From assembly GCA_023261405.1 (NCBI GenBank), contig JAHFOZ010000010.1, positions 1 through 24,044 on the forward strand: DNA of 24,044 nt, given 5' to 3'. Below the pieces are notes generated by a model, which was not told the DNA's origin, ran no database searches, and saw only the letters and a list, made by a program, of their open reading frames with translations. The first letter of the stretch is position 1. Each line of letters opens with the position of its first letter. The stretch is from Planctomycetota bacterium. Lineage in GTDB: Bacteria; Planctomycetota; MHYJ01; JACPRB01. Positions 21,701 to 24,044 of this stretch are shown piece after piece. A program made the position numbers and the translations under genes.

Positions 21701-22473
21701 TTATCCGGTGCCGCCGCCGGCGGAGGAGCGCGCGGGGCCCTTGATCGTGGCTCGCAGGTAGTCGCGGTTCATGCGCGCGATGACCTCGAGGGGGATCTCC
21801 TTGGGGCAGGCCTCGGTGCATTCCCCGGCGTTCGTGCAGCCGCCGAAGCCGGAGGCGTCCATCTTCTCCACCATCCGGAGCGCGCGGTCCGTGCGCTCCG
21901 GCTGCCCCTGGGGGAGCAGGCCCAGGTGGGAGATCTTCGCCCCGACGAAGAGCATCGCCGCCGCATTCGGGCAGGCGGCCACGCAGGCACCGCAGCCGAT
22001 GCACGCCGCCGCATCCATCGCTTCGTCGGATGCCGGCTTGGGGACGAGGATCGAGTTCGCCTCCGGGGCGCTGCCCGTGTTCGCGCTGATGAAGCCGCCC
22101 GCCTGGATGATATGGTCGAACGCGCCGCGGTCCACGCAGAGGTCCTTGATCACCGGGAAGGCCTTCGCGCGGAAGGGCTCGATGACGATCGTGTCGCCGT
22201 CCTTGAACGAACGCATGTGCAGCTGGCAGGTTGTGGTGGCCTTCCGCGGGCCGTGCGGGCGCCCGTTGATCACCATGCCGCAGGTGCCGCAGATCCCCTC
22301 GCGGCAGTCGTGGTCGAAGGCCACGGGGTCCTCGCCCTTCTGCTGGAGCTGCTCGTTGAGCACGTCCAGCATCTCGAGGAAGGACATGTGGTGGCTGACA
22401 TCCTTGACCGGGTAGGTGACGAACCGGCCGCGGTCCTGCCGGCTCTTCTGGCGCCAGATCCTGAGCGTGAGGT

Positions 22474-22477
<4 letters not shown>
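21701..22477 (-). CDS. sdhB: succinate dehydrogenase/fumarate reductase iron-sulfur subunit
   Basis: 258 residues. Electron-transfer subunit of complex II, on the cytoplasmic face of the inner membrane. All cluster ligands are present: [2Fe-2S] Cys58, 63, 66 and 84 (CREGICGTC ... TTTC); [4Fe-4S] Cys159, 162, 165 and 224; [3Fe-4S] Cys169, 214 and 220 (CIGCGACVAACP and CTNAGECTEACP). The sequence, including CREGICGTCGMVINGRPHGP, is of the B type known from Bacteroidota, Campylobacterota and others. The ATG overlaps the sdhA stop (ATGA) and has GGAG seven bases upstream, so A and B are translationally coupled in the usual A-B order. A membrane anchor gene sdhC should lie beyond the window end, upstream of sdhA. 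Confidence 0.96.

Positions 22478-24044
<1,567 letters not shown>

Overview
This is a dense, very GC-rich bacterial chromosome segment with about 20 protein genes, one RNA gene and short intergenic gaps. Several proteins point to a diderm of the Planctomycetota or a close relative: a membrane Ser/Thr kinase with an N-terminal zinc ribbon, a huge secreted LolA-like/TPR protein ending in an alpha-helical repeat of a type common in planctomycetes, a zinc-ribbon/DUF898 membrane protein, a lipoprotein, and a B-type succinate dehydrogenase. The placement is an inference from protein style, not from a marker-gene tree. I see no phage, transposase, CRISPR or tRNA.

Layout. 1-1572 (minus): two secreted coiled-coil proteins (one with a PDZ domain, one cut by the window edge) flank a small helix-turn-helix protein with a degenerate receiver domain. 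A strong sigma70-type promoter drives this group. 1631-2110 (minus): RNase P RNA (rnpB), clearly recognisable and with extra helices. 2252-4103 (minus): a lipoprotein coupled to a long-form alanyl-tRNA editing protein (AlaX-L type). 4168-5643 (plus): a GT-C membrane glycosyltransferase, divergent from alaX.

5622-10633 (minus) is a probable cell-surface glycan or glycolipid operon, read in the order GT9 glycosyltransferase, small unknown protein, GMC oxidoreductase, NAD-dependent epimerase and SAM methyltransferase. The first three genes overlap at their stop/start codons. Divergent from it (10696-13535, plus) lie a structured 140-nt leader, a short GrdB-family protein, and a second GT-C glycosyltransferase fused to TPR repeats. 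13710-15308 (plus): the kinase, whose extracytoplasmic end resembles a xylan-binding carbohydrate module. A link between kinase sensing and the neighbouring glycan genes is attractive but unproven.

15312-17506 (minus): an ABC-2 type exporter pair (ATPase then permease, overlapping by 4 bases). 17552-18526: zinc-ribbon/DUF898 membrane protein. 18608-21652: the 1014-residue TPR protein. 21701-24044: sdhB and the 3' part of sdhA.

The most unusual signals are: (a) -10 boxes placed only 6-11 bases before several start codons, implying leaderless or nearly leaderless mRNAs, including a divergent pair whose -35 boxes overlap in one palindrome; (b) the three-hairpin leader before the GrdB-like gene; (c) the kinase/carbohydrate-module fusion; (d) substitutions at key residues in the GT9 enzyme and in the receiver domain; (e) two families of intergenic repeats.
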